Shown here one piece after another: positions 1 through 7,884 of a stretch of DNA of 64,000 nucleotides. Position numbers and translations under genes: made by a program. The number at the start of each line of letters is the position of its first letter. Within the stretch, counting starts at the first letter, position 1. The DNA is taken from NCBI RefSeq assembly GCF_003014735.1, contig NZ_PYAX01000004.1, positions 372,001 through 436,000 of the forward strand, read 5' to 3'. Under the pieces are notes generated by a model. It was not told where the DNA came from. It did not search any database and worked only from the letters and a program-made list of their open reading frames with translations. This stretch comes from Saccharothrix carnea. GTDB taxonomy: Bacteria > Actinomycetota > Actinomycetes > Mycobacteriales > Pseudonocardiaceae.

Positions 1-455
1 TGGAGATGGCGGGCGAGGTGCTGACGTCGCCGCCGTCGTGGCGGGTGTGCGCGTTGCTGCCGCAGGCGTTGGGGCTGGCCGGTGAGCTGACGCTGGCGGA
101 GAACGTGGCGCTGCCGATCCGGCTCGGCCGCACCGGCGGTTCCCTCGACCGGGTGACCGCGCTGCTGGACGAGCTGGGCATCGGCGAGCTGGCGCGGCGG
201 TACCCGGCCGAGGTGTCGTTCGGGCAGCAGCAGCGGGCCGCGCTGGCCCGGGCCGTGGTCGGCGAGCCGAAGGTGCTGCTGGCCGACGAGCCGACCGCGC
301 ACCTCGACCAGCGCAGCGCGCCCACGGCGGTGCGGGTGCTGCGGCGGGCTGCCGACGCCGGTGCGGCGGTGCTGGTCGCCACGCACCACGACGAGGTGCA
401 CCGGGCGGCGGACCGCACGCTGGTGCTCAGCGGCGGGCGGATCTCCGTAGGATAG
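1..455 (+). CDS. ABC transporter ATP-binding protein (3' part)
   Basis: This is the C-terminal part of an ABC ATPase that begins before the window. The Walker A loop is missing. Visible are a signature motif in the form SFGQQQR (usual LSGGQQQR), Walker B VLLADEP, the D-loop TAHLD and the switch histidine in ATHHD. The spacing fits the LolD/MacB-like class that powers lipoprotein or peptide export permeases. The in-frame ATG at base 6 is internal, because the protein would otherwise lack its nucleotide-binding P-loop. It ends 6 bases before the SGNH hydrolase start, so the two are probably co-transcribed. The partner permease is presumably upstream and cannot be seen. Confidence 0.85.
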   Translation, partial: EMAGEVLTSPPSWRVCALLPQALGLAGELTLAENVALPIRLGRTGGSLDRVTALLDELGIGELARRYPAEVSFGQQQRAALARAVVGEPKVLLADEPTAHLDQRSAPTAVRVLRRAADAGAAVLVATHHDEVHRAADRTLVLSGGRISVG

Positions 456-461
456 GCGTCG

Positions 462-1505
462 ATGTCGCGCCGATCCGTGTCCGTTGCCCTGGTCTTCCCG
501 TTGCTCGCCCTGTTGCTGCTGGTCAGCGACTCGCCGTACCCGGCGCTGCCGGGGCCGAAGCGGGACGCGCCGCGGGCCGTCGTGGCGCTCGGCGACAGCA
601 CCATGGCCGGTGAGGGCGCCGGGTCCTACGAGCCGGGCACCAACGGCGAGAACGGCAACTGGTGCCACCGGTCGACGAAGGCGTCGGTGCACCACACGCG
701 CGTCGAGGGCGTGGACCGGGTGTTCAACCTGGCCTGTTCCGGCGCGAACGCCGAGCAGGTCGGCCTCACCGACCAGGTGCGCAACACCGAGGGCTCGCAG
801 GCCAGGCAGCTGGCCGCGATCGCGCGCGAGTACCGGGTGTCGGTGGTCGTGGTGGCGGTCGGCGCGAACGACGACCCGAGGTTCGCCGACGTGCTCGGGG
901 CGTGCCTGCGGGCGTGGATCGAGCGCCGCGTGGACTGCGCGAAGGCCATGGCCGACGAGTGGAAGGCCCGGGTCGAGCGGATGACGCCGAAGGTGGAGCG
1001 CGCGCTGCGCGACGTCCGCCGGGTATTGCAGGACGAGGGCTACACGCCCCGCTCGTACACGTTGGTGCTGCAGTCCTACGCCGCGCCGGTCGCGCCGGGT
1101 CTGCCGTTCGACCTGCAGAACCTGGCCGGCTGTCCGCTGCGCACCGGTGACCTGCAGTGGGTGCGGGACGAGGCGGTCGAGCAGCTGTCGGAGGGCTTGC
1201 GGACGGCGGCGAAGGCGGCGGAGGCGCGGTTCCTCGACCTGTCGAAGGCGGGTGAGAAGCGCGAGGCGTGCACGGGTGGCGACGAGATGGACCAGGAGTG
1301 GTTCACCCGGCTCACGATCGACTTCGACGGCCTGCGGGACGAGGCACGGGCCCGGCACGCGTTGCAGGAGTCGTTCCACCCCAACGACCGGGGTTACGAG
1401 CAGTTCGGCCGGTGCATGTCGGAGTTCCTGGCCACGACGGCGCGGGAGGCGTCGTGCGTCGCCGGCGAGGACGGCAACCTCACCGCGGTGGAGGCGGAGG
1501 ACTGA
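462..1505 (+). CDS. Secreted/membrane-anchored SGNH (GDSL) hydrolase
   Basis: This 347-residue SGNH-fold esterase/lipase has an N-terminal hydrophobic segment (about residues 6-22), so it is exported or anchored. The catalytic blocks are visible: GDST with nucleophile Ser46, a block II Gly in SGAN, block III Asn in GAND, and the Asp-His pair in SFHPND near residue 305. Several cysteines suggest extracytoplasmic disulfides. The natural substrate is unknown; the family includes lipases and acetyl esterases. Its stop overlaps the end of the convergent gene by 26 bases. A second, more typical SGNH enzyme lies at 10575-11357. Confidence 0.85.
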   Translation: MSRRSVSVALVFPLLALLLLVSDSPYPALPGPKRDAPRAVVALGDSTMAGEGAGSYEPGTNGENGNWCHRSTKASVHHTRVEGVDRVFNLACSGANAEQVGLTDQVRNTEGSQARQLAAIAREYRVSVVVVAVGANDDPRFADVLGACLRAWIERRVDCAKAMADEWKARVERMTPKVERALRDVRRVLQDEGYTPRSYTLVLQSYAAPVAPGLPFDLQNLAGCPLRTGDLQWVRDEAVEQLSEGLRTAAKAAEARFLDLSKAGEKREACTGGDEMDQEWFTRLTIDFDGLRDEARARHALQESFHPNDRGYEQFGRCMSEFLATTAREASCVAGEDGNLTAVEAED

Positions 1506-2106
1506 CCAGCGCCGCGATGTCGGCCGCGGTCCAGTACGGGGTTCGGCGGGCGAGGTAGGCGGCGATCCGCTCGGCGGTCCAGCCGTGCGACTCGGCGAGG
1601 CCGGTCGCGAGCATGGTCAGGTAGTTGGCCGAGGGCTTGGTGTGCTCGACGTCGGCCGCGCTCCACGGTGCGGTGAACGTGAGCGCGGGGTGGCCGTCGT
1701 GCTCGCCGAGGTGGAGCAGCGTTTCGTAGCGGCCGGGCCCGAGGGCGTGCCTGCCGTCCGCCATCACCACGGTCAGGTCGAGGTCGGTGCCCGGTTCGCG
1801 GTACATCTCCTGGGCGGCGACGTCGGCGAACTGCGCCGTGGTGACCAGGTAGGCGCGGGCGGCGGTGGTGCCGGGCAGGTCGGGGTCGTAGAACGCGCGC
1901 CCGCCGAGCCAGACGGGCGACTCGGTGGCGAAGTAGATCCCGCCGGGCACCTCCACCGGCCTGGTCGCCAGGGGCGGGCTGGTGTCGCGGCAGCCCGGGT
2001 AGCCGCGCGTGGCGCCGACCGGCGTGCCACCGGTGAGGTAGCAGGCGAACCGCTCGGCGCGCATGTTCGACCCGTAGCTGACGTACCAGACCAACCGGCG
2101 CGACAT
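1480..2106 (-). CDS. Gamma-glutamylcyclotransferase-like protein
   Basis: A 208-residue protein whose N-terminus reads YVSYGSNM. This is the substrate-binding loop of the gamma-glutamylcyclotransferase (AIG2/GGCT-like) fold. Actinobacterial relatives are often mislabelled histone deacetylases. A cytosolic role in gamma-glutamyl amine or amide turnover is a family expectation only. The C-terminus ends in a proline run that overlaps the SGNH gene tail-to-tail. It sits 10 bases downstream of the 83-residue protein at 2117-2368, which points to one transcript. Confidence 0.7.
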   Translation of the reverse strand: MSRRLVWYVSYGSNMRAERFACYLTGGTPVGATRGYPGCRDTSPPLATRPVEVPGGIYFATESPVWLGGRAFYDPDLPGTTAARAYLVTTAQFADVAAQEMYREPGTDLDLTVVMADGRHALGPGRYETLLHLGEHDGHPALTFTAPWSAADVEHTKPSANYLTMLATGLAESHGWTAERIAAYLARRTPYWTAADIAALVSPPPPPR

Positions 2107-2116
2107 GGCCGCGCCC

Positions 2117-2368
2117 TCACAGGCAGTGGCGGCAGGCGCGCGCGGTCGGGTGCTCGTGCTCCAGCTCGGTGCGGGTGCCGACGACCTTGACGTAGCTGCC
2201 GACCCACGTGGTGCCGCGGGCCGGTGTGCCGTTGATCGTGTGGCAGGAGGCGCGGTGGAGCATGAGGTTGTCCGGGTTCAGGCTGCGCTCGGCGTTGATG
2301 ACGTACTGGTCCTGGTTGAGTGCCAGCCAGTGCTCGTAGGCGCCGCTGTCCTCCGTGAACCTCTGCAT
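2117..2368 (-). CDS. Conserved small hypothetical protein
   Basis: An 83-residue cytosolic protein ending in a CRHC motif, with another Cys-His near the middle (RASCHTING). These could bind a metal. It has no signal peptide or membrane segment. It lies 7 bases after the GNAT gene and 10 bases before the GGCT-like gene, in a compact minus-strand operon. I do not recognise a functional family, although short proteins with this pattern of Asn-Ala-Arg/Glu-Arg and a terminal CxxC look familiar from other actinomycetes. Confidence 0.6.
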   Translation of the reverse strand: MQRFTEDSGAYEHWLALNQDQYVINAERSLNPDNLMLHRASCHTINGTPARGTTWVGSYVKVVGTRTELEHEHPTARACRHCL

Positions 2369-2375
2369 CCGGCCA

Positions 2376-2957
2376 TCATGCGCCGTCGCCCCGCCACCGG
2401 CTGTCCGCCATCCGGTGCCACTCGTCCTCCAGGATCGCGTAGATCAACTCCTCGCCCCAGTCGCCCTTGAAGACCTCGTTGTGGCGGAAGTGGGCTTCGC
2501 GGCGCATGCCGAGCCGTTCCATCACCCGCCACGACGGCTCGTTGAACGCGTCGCAGGACGCGACGATCCGGTGCAGGCCGAGGTGCGTGAAGCCGAGGTC
2601 GAGCATGGCGGCGGCGGCTTCGGTGGCGTAGCCGTGGCCGTGGTGGTCGGGGTGGAAGATGTAGCCGACCTCGCCCTGCCGGTGTGCCTCGCTGAGCCAC
2701 TTGAGCACGGCTTCGCCGATGACCACGCCGTCCTTCTCCACCGCGAGCGCCAGGTGGTCGCCCTCCTTCTCCGGCCACGTCACCGACGCCTTGAGGGCCA
2801 GGCTGCCGGTGGTCTCCTCGGGGGTGCGGGCCTCGCCGTAGAGGTAGCGGACGACGTCCGGGCGCGACTGCCACGAGTGCAGCGCGGCGAAGTCGTCGGG
2901 CGTGAACGGCCGCAGGGTCAGCCGCCGGGTCCGGATGGGGTAGTCGGGCTTGGTCAC
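2376..2957 (-). CDS. GNAT family N-acetyltransferase (RimJ/RimL type)
   Basis: The protein starts with the RTRRLTLRPF strand typical of the RimJ/RimL branch. It has the acetyl-CoA loop region EVGYIFHPDHHGHGYATEA and a following ASCDAFNEPSWRVMERLGM segment, both diagnostic of this family. It would acetylate an amino group of a protein or small molecule; the substrate is not predictable. I place the start at the GTG at 2957, because the extra N-terminal residues of the longer frame (from 3032) are not conserved-looking. No strong ribosome site decides between them. Confidence 0.8.
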   Translation of the reverse strand: MTKPDYPIRTRRLTLRPFTPDDFAALHSWQSRPDVVRYLYGEARTPEETTGSLALKASVTWPEKEGDHLALAVEKDGVVIGEAVLKWLSEAHRQGEVGYIFHPDHHGHGYATEAAAAMLDLGFTHLGLHRIVASCDAFNEPSWRVMERLGMRREAHFRHNEVFKGDWGEELIYAILEDEWHRMADSRWRGDGA

Positions 2958-3033
2958 GCCGGTCAATCTACGAAAACCCGGCCAGGACGTCGCGTCGGTT
3001 TTGCCGCCCGTTCCCGCGCTGTCGAGCGTCACC

Positions 3034-4266
3034 TCACAGGTCCGCCAGGGCCTTGATCGGCGATTCCACGCAGTCGGCGACGAAGCGCAGGAACCCGCCC
3101 GCCGTGCCGCCGTCGCACACCCGGTGGTCGAAGGCGAGCGTCAGCTGGGCGACCTTGCGCACGGCGAGTTGACCGTCCACCGCCCACGGCCGGTCGATGA
3201 TGCGGCCGAGGCCCAGGATCGCGGCTTCCGGGTGGTTGATGATGGCGGCCGAGCCGTCCACGCCGAACACGCCGTAGTTGTTCACGGTGAACGTGCCGCC
3301 GGTCATCGCGGCGGGCGTGAGCTTGCCTTCCCGTGCCGACGCGGTGTGCGCGGCGATGGCGGCGGCGAGTTCGGTGGTGGTGAGGGACTGGGCGTCCCGC
3401 ACGACCGGCACCACCAGGCCGCGTTCGGTCTGGGCGGCGAAGCCGAGGTGCACCTGGTCGAGGACGACGACCTCGTCACCCTCGACCCGGGAGTTCAGCT
3501 CGGGGAACTTCTTCAGGCCCAGCACGGTGAAGCGGGCCAGCAGGGCGAGCAGCGACACGGTCGGCAGCGCGGCCCGTGCGGCGAGGAAGTCGGTGGCGTC
3601 GACGTCGACCCAGACAGTCGCCTCGGGGATCTCGCGGCGTGAGGTGGCGAGCTTCTCGGCGACCGCGCCGCGCAGGCCGCGCAACGGGATGCGTCGCCCG
3701 GCGGATTCCGTCGAGAGGGGCGTGGCGCGGGCGGCCAGTTCGCGTTCCACGTCGGCGCGCCGGATGACGCCGCCGGGTCCGGTGCCCTCGATCCGGTCGA
3801 GCGCGAGGCCGTTCTCCCGGGCCAGTTGCCGCACCAGCGGCGAGATCACGGCGGGTGCGGTCGCGGGCGGCGGGGCGGGAACGGTCGCCGGCTCGGGCGT
3901 GCCGAGTGTTGAATTCGGGTGTTCCGAACGTTGGACACTCGCGTGCTGAGCGTTGGACTCTCGGCGTCGGCGGCGGCGCGGGGTCTCGGAGGTGCCGTAG
4001 CCGATCAGGACGTTGCCGCTGCCCGACTGCTCGGGCTCGCCGACCGTCAGCAGCACGGATCCCACGGCCAGCTTCTCCCCCGGCTCGCCGAACCGCGCGC
4101 TCACCACGCCCTCGTACGGGCAAGGCACCTCGACCACGGCCTTCGCCGTCTCGACCTCGACCACGGGCTGGTCGATCGACACCTCGTCGCCGACCGACAC
4201 CAGCCAGCCGACGATCTCGCCCTCGGTCAGCCCCTCGCCCAGGTCGGGCAGCCGGAAGTCAGGCAC
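3034..4266 (-). CDS. bkdC: Branched-chain 2-oxoacid dehydrogenase E2 (dihydrolipoamide acyltransferase)
   Basis: A 410-residue E2 subunit. Domains in order: a lipoyl domain with lipoyl-lysine K42 in ETAKA; a variable linker; a peripheral-subunit-binding domain (about 150-190, SPLVRQLARENG...GTGPGG); and a catalytic acyltransferase domain ending in FDHRVCDG, with the active-site His and Asp. It transfers the acyl group made by E1 to CoA. The gene starts at a GTG and overlaps the E1-beta stop by 8 bases. The linker is odd: bases 3904-3963 match a dispersed intergenic repeat and encode a stretch that looks unlike normal Ala/Pro linker (SNAQHASVQRSEHPNSTLGT). BCDH is favoured over pyruvate dehydrogenase because of the adjacent Lrp regulator. 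Confidence 0.88.
   Translation of the reverse strand: MPDFRLPDLGEGLTEGEIVGWLVSVGDEVSIDQPVVEVETAKAVVEVPCPYEGVVSARFGEPGEKLAVGSVLLTVGEPEQSGSGNVLIGYGTSETPRRRRRRESNAQHASVQRSEHPNSTLGTPEPATVPAPPPATAPAVISPLVRQLARENGLALDRIEGTGPGGVIRRADVERELAARATPLSTESAGRRIPLRGLRGAVAEKLATSRREIPEATVWVDVDATDFLAARAALPTVSLLALLARFTVLGLKKFPELNSRVEGDEVVVLDQVHLGFAAQTERGLVVPVVRDAQSLTTTELAAAIAAHTASAREGKLTPAAMTGGTFTVNNYGVFGVDGSAAIINHPEAAILGLGRIIDRPWAVDGQLAVRKVAQLTLAFDHRVCDGGTAGGFLRFVADCVESPIKALADL
3904..3963. repeat. Dispersed repeat copy R1, inside the E2 gene
   Basis: Sixty bases that agree at 53 positions with 51161-51220 by direct comparison. It includes the shared cores TGTTCCGAACGT and GCTGAGCGTTGGACTCTCG. Here it lies within coding sequence, in the linker of the lipoyl acyltransferase, and keeps the frame open. 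Confidence 0.75.
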
Positions 4267-5257
4267 GGTAGCTCCCCACGACCTCGTCGTCCCACTGCAG
4301 CCGGGCGACGGCGTCCAGGATGCGGTCCACGCTCGGCAGGTGGTGCTCCTCCAGTTTCGGCGGCGGGTAGGGGATGTCGAACCCGGTCACCCGCAGCACG
4401 GGCGCGTGCAGGTGGTGGAAGCAGCGCTCGGTCACCCGCGCCACGACCTCCGCGCCGTACCCGCCGAACCCGGACGCCTCGTGCACGACCACCGCGCGCC
4501 CGGTCTTCACCACCGAAGCGCACACCGTCTCGTCGTCGAACGGCGACAACGACCGCAGGTCCACGACCTCGACGTCCCAGCCCTCCTCCGCGGCGGCCTC
4601 GGCCGTCTCCAGCGCCGTCGCCACCATCGGCCCGTACGCGATGAGCGTGACGTCCCGCCCGGTGCGCCGCACCAGCGCCCGGTCGAACCCGATCGGCTCA
4701 TCCGAGAGCGCGCCCTTGGCCCAGTACCGCCGCTTCGGCTCCAGGAAGATCACCGGATCCGGTGAGGCGATCGAGTCGCGCAGCAGCCGGTAGGCGTCGT
4801 CGGGCGTGCCCGGCGTGACGACCCGCAGCCCCGGCGTGTGCGTGTAGTAGGCCTCCGACGAATCGCAGTGGTGCTCGACGCCACCGATGCCGCCGCCGTA
4901 GGGCACCCGGATCACCACCGGCAGCTCCACCCGGCCGCGCGTGCGGTTGCGCAGCTTGGCCAGGTGACTGGTGATCTGCTCGAACGCCGGGTAGGCGAAC
5001 GCGTCGAACTGCATCTCCACCACGGGCCGCAGGCCGTTCATCGCCATGCCGATGGCGGTGCCGACGATGCCGGACTCGGCCAGCGGCGTGTCGAACACCC
5101 GCTGCTCGCCGAACCGCTCGGCCAGCCCGTCCGTCACCCGGAACACGCCGCCGAGCGGGCCGACGTCCTCGCCGAACACCAGCACGGTCGGGTCGTCGGC
5201 CAACGCGTCGCCCAACGCCCGGTTCAGCGCGCCTGCCAAGGAAACCTGCGTGGTCAT
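4259..5257 (-). CDS. bkdB: Branched-chain 2-oxoacid dehydrogenase E1 beta subunit
   Basis: A 332-residue transketolase-like E1-beta. It has FGEDVG near the N-terminus, DTPLAESGIVGTAIG, the EMQFDAFAYPAFEQ segment and VVHEASGFGG. With E1-alpha it forms the thiamine-diphosphate heterotetramer that decarboxylates branched-chain 2-oxoacids from Val, Leu and Ile. In actinomycetes this supplies iso/anteiso fatty-acid and polyketide starters. The start is the ATG at 5257, which overlaps the E1-alpha stop as ATGA. The frame stays open upstream but only as antisense of E1-alpha, so the longer reading is not real. Confidence 0.9.
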   Translation of the reverse strand: MTTQVSLAGALNRALGDALADDPTVLVFGEDVGPLGGVFRVTDGLAERFGEQRVFDTPLAESGIVGTAIGMAMNGLRPVVEMQFDAFAYPAFEQITSHLAKLRNRTRGRVELPVVIRVPYGGGIGGVEHHCDSSEAYYTHTPGLRVVTPGTPDDAYRLLRDSIASPDPVIFLEPKRRYWAKGALSDEPIGFDRALVRRTGRDVTLIAYGPMVATALETAEAAAEEGWDVEVVDLRSLSPFDDETVCASVVKTGRAVVVHEASGFGGYGAEVVARVTERCFHHLHAPVLRVTGFDIPYPPPKLEEHHLPSVDRILDAVARLQWDDEVVGSYRA

Positions 5258-6327
5258 GCCAGTTCCTCCCGCAGCGCCGCGGCCTGCTCCCGCAGGTGCC
5301 GGGGCGTGGTCGCGTAGACGTGCTCGAACAGGTCGTCGGGTGACGGCACGACGTCGACGTTCAGCTTCGCCCGCACGGATGCCGCGAACTCCTCCGCCTC
5401 GGCCGCCACCGCCGCGCGGCGGGCGTTGTCCAGCAGGCCCCGTGCCGTCAGGTAGGCCTCCAACCGGTCCACCGGGTCGCGGTCCAGCCACGCGGCGACC
5501 TCGTCGGACGTGCGGTAGCGGGTGGCGTCGTCGGCGTTGGTGTGCGCCTCGATCCGGTAGGTCAGCGCCTCGATCAACGTCGGGCCGCCCGACTCCAGCG
5601 CCTCGCGCACCACCGCGTACACGGCGGCCACGTCGTTGCCGTCCACCAGCACGGACGGCACGCCGTACCCGATGCCCTTGTGCGCCAACGACGGCGCGGC
5701 GTTCTGCTTGGACATGGGCACGCTGATCGCGTAGCCGTTGTTCTGCACCAGGAACACCACCGGCGCCTGCCACACACCGGCGAAGTTCAGCGCCTCGTGC
5801 GTGTCGCCCTCGGACGTGGCACCGTCGCCGAGCAGCACCAGCGCCGCGGTGTCCTCGCCCTTGAGCCGGGCCGCGTGCGCGAAGCCGACCGCGTGCAGCG
5901 TGTTGGTGGCCAGCGGCGTGCACTGCGGGCCGACGCGGTGCTCGTACGGGTCGTAGCCGAGGTGCCAGCCGCCTTGCAGCAGGGTCAGCGTCTCGGCCGG
6001 GTCGACGCCCCGGGTGACCAGGGCGACGGAGTCGCGGTAGGTCGGGAACAGCCAGTCGGCGGGGCGCAGCGCGAGCACCGAGCCGACCTCGCACGCCTCC
6101 TGGCCGCGTGAGGACGGGTAGACCGCGAGCCTGCCCTGCTTGGTCAGCGCGGTGGCCTGGGTGTCGAAGCGGCGGCCGACGACCATCCGGCGGTGCAGCT
6201 CGACCAGCACGTCGTCGTCGGGCATGGACAGCGGCGAGTCGTCCACCGGCGTGCCGTCCTTGCGCAGCAGCGACAGCGGTTCGTCGCTGGGCAGCAACGT
6301 CCGCTCGGGCGCGCGGGTGCGGGCCAT
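5254..6327 (-). CDS. bkdA: Branched-chain 2-oxoacid dehydrogenase E1 alpha subunit
   Basis: A 357-residue E1-alpha. The thiamine-diphosphate/Mg motif GDGATSEGDTHEALNFAG...NN is complete, as are YPSSRGQEA and the phosphorylation-loop-like YRIEAHTNADDATRYR. I start it at the ATG at 6327, preceded by a good GGAGGA site 3 bases upstream of CCC; the open frame to 6435 would run into the promoter. It is the first gene of the E1a-E1b-E2 operon. Its promoter region (6328-6458) is shared with the divergent Lrp gene, which probably controls it. Confidence 0.9.
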   Translation of the reverse strand: MARTRAPERTLLPSDEPLSLLRKDGTPVDDSPLSMPDDDVLVELHRRMVVGRRFDTQATALTKQGRLAVYPSSRGQEACEVGSVLALRPADWLFPTYRDSVALVTRGVDPAETLTLLQGGWHLGYDPYEHRVGPQCTPLATNTLHAVGFAHAARLKGEDTAALVLLGDGATSEGDTHEALNFAGVWQAPVVFLVQNNGYAISVPMSKQNAAPSLAHKGIGYGVPSVLVDGNDVAAVYAVVREALESGGPTLIEALTYRIEAHTNADDATRYRTSDEVAAWLDRDPVDRLEAYLTARGLLDNARRAAVAAEAEEFAASVRAKLNVDVVPSPDDLFEHVYATTPRHLREQAAALREELA

Positions 6328-6458
6328 GGGCTCCTCCGGGTGGCTCGGCGTCTCAACGGGCGAGATGGAGGGCATGGTCCAGCTCACAGCGGCCAAAGTT
6401 CCAGATCCAGGCCCCCAATCCGGACGAATGGCCACGCAGACGGGTTATCGTCGGCCAC
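6328..6458. promoter_or_regulatory. Divergent bkd/Lrp control region
   Basis: A 131-bp gap between the divergent bkdA and Lrp starts. A less GC-rich patch at about 6385-6425 (AAAGTTCCAG, CCCCCAATCC) is the best place for the two promoters and for Lrp binding. I cannot define an exact operator by eye. Confidence 0.45.
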
Positions 6459-6950
6459 ATGACGGCTCGGGCTGGACATTCGGCACCGCTGGACGCGCTC
6501 GACCGGCGCATCGTGGAGGAGTTGCGCGCGGACGGGCGGCTGTCGATGCGGTCGCTGGCGGAGAAGCTGCACATCTCGCGGGCGAGCGCGTACTCGCGCG
6601 TGGAGCGGCTGCACCGCGACGGCGTGATCACCGGGTACTCGGCGGTGGTCGACCCGGAGCGCTACGGCTTCGGCATCTCCGCCTACGTCTACCTCAAGAT
6701 CAGCCAGCACTCGTGGAAGGCGGTGCGGCAGCGGGTGGTGGAGATCCCGGAGGTGTGGCACGGCGCGCTGGTGTCCGGTGACTACGACCTGGTGCTGCTG
6801 GTGCGGGCGCCGGACGCGCACAGCCTGCGCGACCTGGTGCTGTCCCGGTTGCAGACGATGCCGGACGTGACGTCGAGCCACACCGTGCTGATCCTGGACG
6901 AGCTGCCGGCGGGCGGGCACGACCGCGACGGTCACCAGCCGAAGTTCTGA
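6459..6950 (+). CDS. bkdR: Lrp/AsnC family regulator (BkdR-like)
   Basis: A 163-residue Lrp/AsnC protein. An N-terminal winged HTH (LDALDRRIVEELRADGRLS... SRASAYSRVERL) is followed by the ligand-sensing RAM/AsnC_trans domain (VYLKIS ... VSGDYDLVLLV). In Streptomyces the same divergent arrangement with bkd genes is regulatory, with branched-chain amino or keto acids as effectors; that role here is inferred from synteny. I choose the ATG at 6459; upstream codons in frame belong to antisense of bkdA. The last 19 bases overlap the convergent CAP-domain gene. Confidence 0.88.
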   Translation: MTARAGHSAPLDALDRRIVEELRADGRLSMRSLAEKLHISRASAYSRVERLHRDGVITGYSAVVDPERYGFGISAYVYLKISQHSWKAVRQRVVEIPEVWHGALVSGDYDLVLLVRAPDAHSLRDLVLSRLQTMPDVTSSHTVLILDELPAGGHDRDGHQPKF

Positions 6951-7642
6951 GTCCAGTACCACCCGTAGGAACCACCGCGCGCCAAGCCGACGCCCAACGC
7001 CTTCAGCTTGCAGTTGAGGATGTTGGCGCGGTGGCCCGGCGAGTCCATCCAGCCCTTGACCACGGCCTCGGCGGTGCGCTGACCGGCGGCGATGTTCTCC
7101 GCGCCGGGCGCGGGGTAGCCGGCGGCCTTGACCCGGTCGACGAAGCTGCGGCCGTCCTTCGAGACGTGGTCGAAGTAGTTCTGCGCGGCCATGTCGGCAC
7201 TGTGGGCGCGGGCGGCGGCGGCCAGCCGGTCGTCGGCGGCCAGCGCGGGGCAGCCGTGCGCGGCGCGTTCGCCGTTGGTCAGCTCGACCACCTTCGCCTC
7301 GGCCAGCTCGACCTCGGTCTTGGTCGGCGTGGCGGGCGGCGCGGGCGGCACCGCCCGCACCTGCGTCTGCTTCGGCGGTTCGGTGGTGGTCGTCGTGGTG
7401 ATCGCGGTCGTGGTGGTGACCGGCGGTTCGGTCGTCGTGGTGCCGGAGGCGGCCGAGGAGGTGCCGGGGTCCGACGACGGTGTCGCGGTGGTCGGCTGGG
7501 CGGCGGGCGGCTCGGGCGTGGTGCGCAGCGTGGCGGTCGCGCCGGCCGTGATCAGGGCCATCCCGTCCGGGTGCTCGCAACCGGCCAGGGCCAGCCCGGC
7601 GAGGACGACTGCGACCGGCAGCACACTGCTCTTGCGCGACAC
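6932..7642 (-). CDS. CAP/SCP-domain lipoprotein
   Basis: A secreted protein with a lipoprotein signal (RKSS then VLPVAVVLAGLALAGC, lipidated Cys in LAGC). A long Thr/Pro/Ala-rich extracellular linker follows (about residues 40-120), then a C-terminal CAP/SCP (PR-1-like, PF00188) domain with NGERAAHGCPAL, HSADMAAQNYFDH and GWMDSPGHRANILN. Bacterial CAP proteins of this type are cell-wall associated; their biochemical activity is uncertain. I prefer the GTG at 7642 because GAGG lies about 8 bases upstream; the in-frame ATG at 7663 is the alternative. A consensus-like promoter lies at 7798-7825. Confidence 0.82.
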   Translation of the reverse strand: MSRKSSVLPVAVVLAGLALAGCEHPDGMALITAGATATLRTTPEPPAAQPTTATPSSDPGTSSAASGTTTTEPPVTTTTAITTTTTTEPPKQTQVRAVPPAPPATPTKTEVELAEAKVVELTNGERAAHGCPALAADDRLAAAARAHSADMAAQNYFDHVSKDGRSFVDRVKAAGYPAPGAENIAAGQRTAEAVVKGWMDSPGHRANILNCKLKALGVGLARGGSYGWYWTQNFGW

Positions 7643-7797
7643 GCGGAAAACCTCAATCTGCATTCGGCGGTATTTCGGGCGCGGCGACCGCTGGTGCGCT
7701 TCTTCGCAGGGTAAGCGCACGCGGTCGCCGCACCGAAGGGAGAATCGGGTGGGCCGGGCAAGGGGGAGAGCGCTGGCCGACCCCGATTCCAGGAATA

Positions 7798-7825
7798 ACT
7801 TTATCCGCGACCGCAGAACTGTCAA
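7798..7825 (-). promoter_or_regulatory. Sigma-70-type promoter for the CAP lipoprotein gene
   Basis: On the minus strand a perfect TTGACA (7820-7825) is followed, 16 bases later, by TAAAGT (7798-7803). It lies in an AT-rich island (7818-7853) that stands out in this GC-rich sequence, about 155 bases upstream of the lipoprotein start and beyond the end of the kinase gene. The assignment rests on the motif and position only. Confidence 0.5.
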
Positions 7826-7884
7826 CAACTATTTATTTAAGGAACATTTAAAGGTCGCATCAGGTGCGGAAAAGGGATCCCGGG

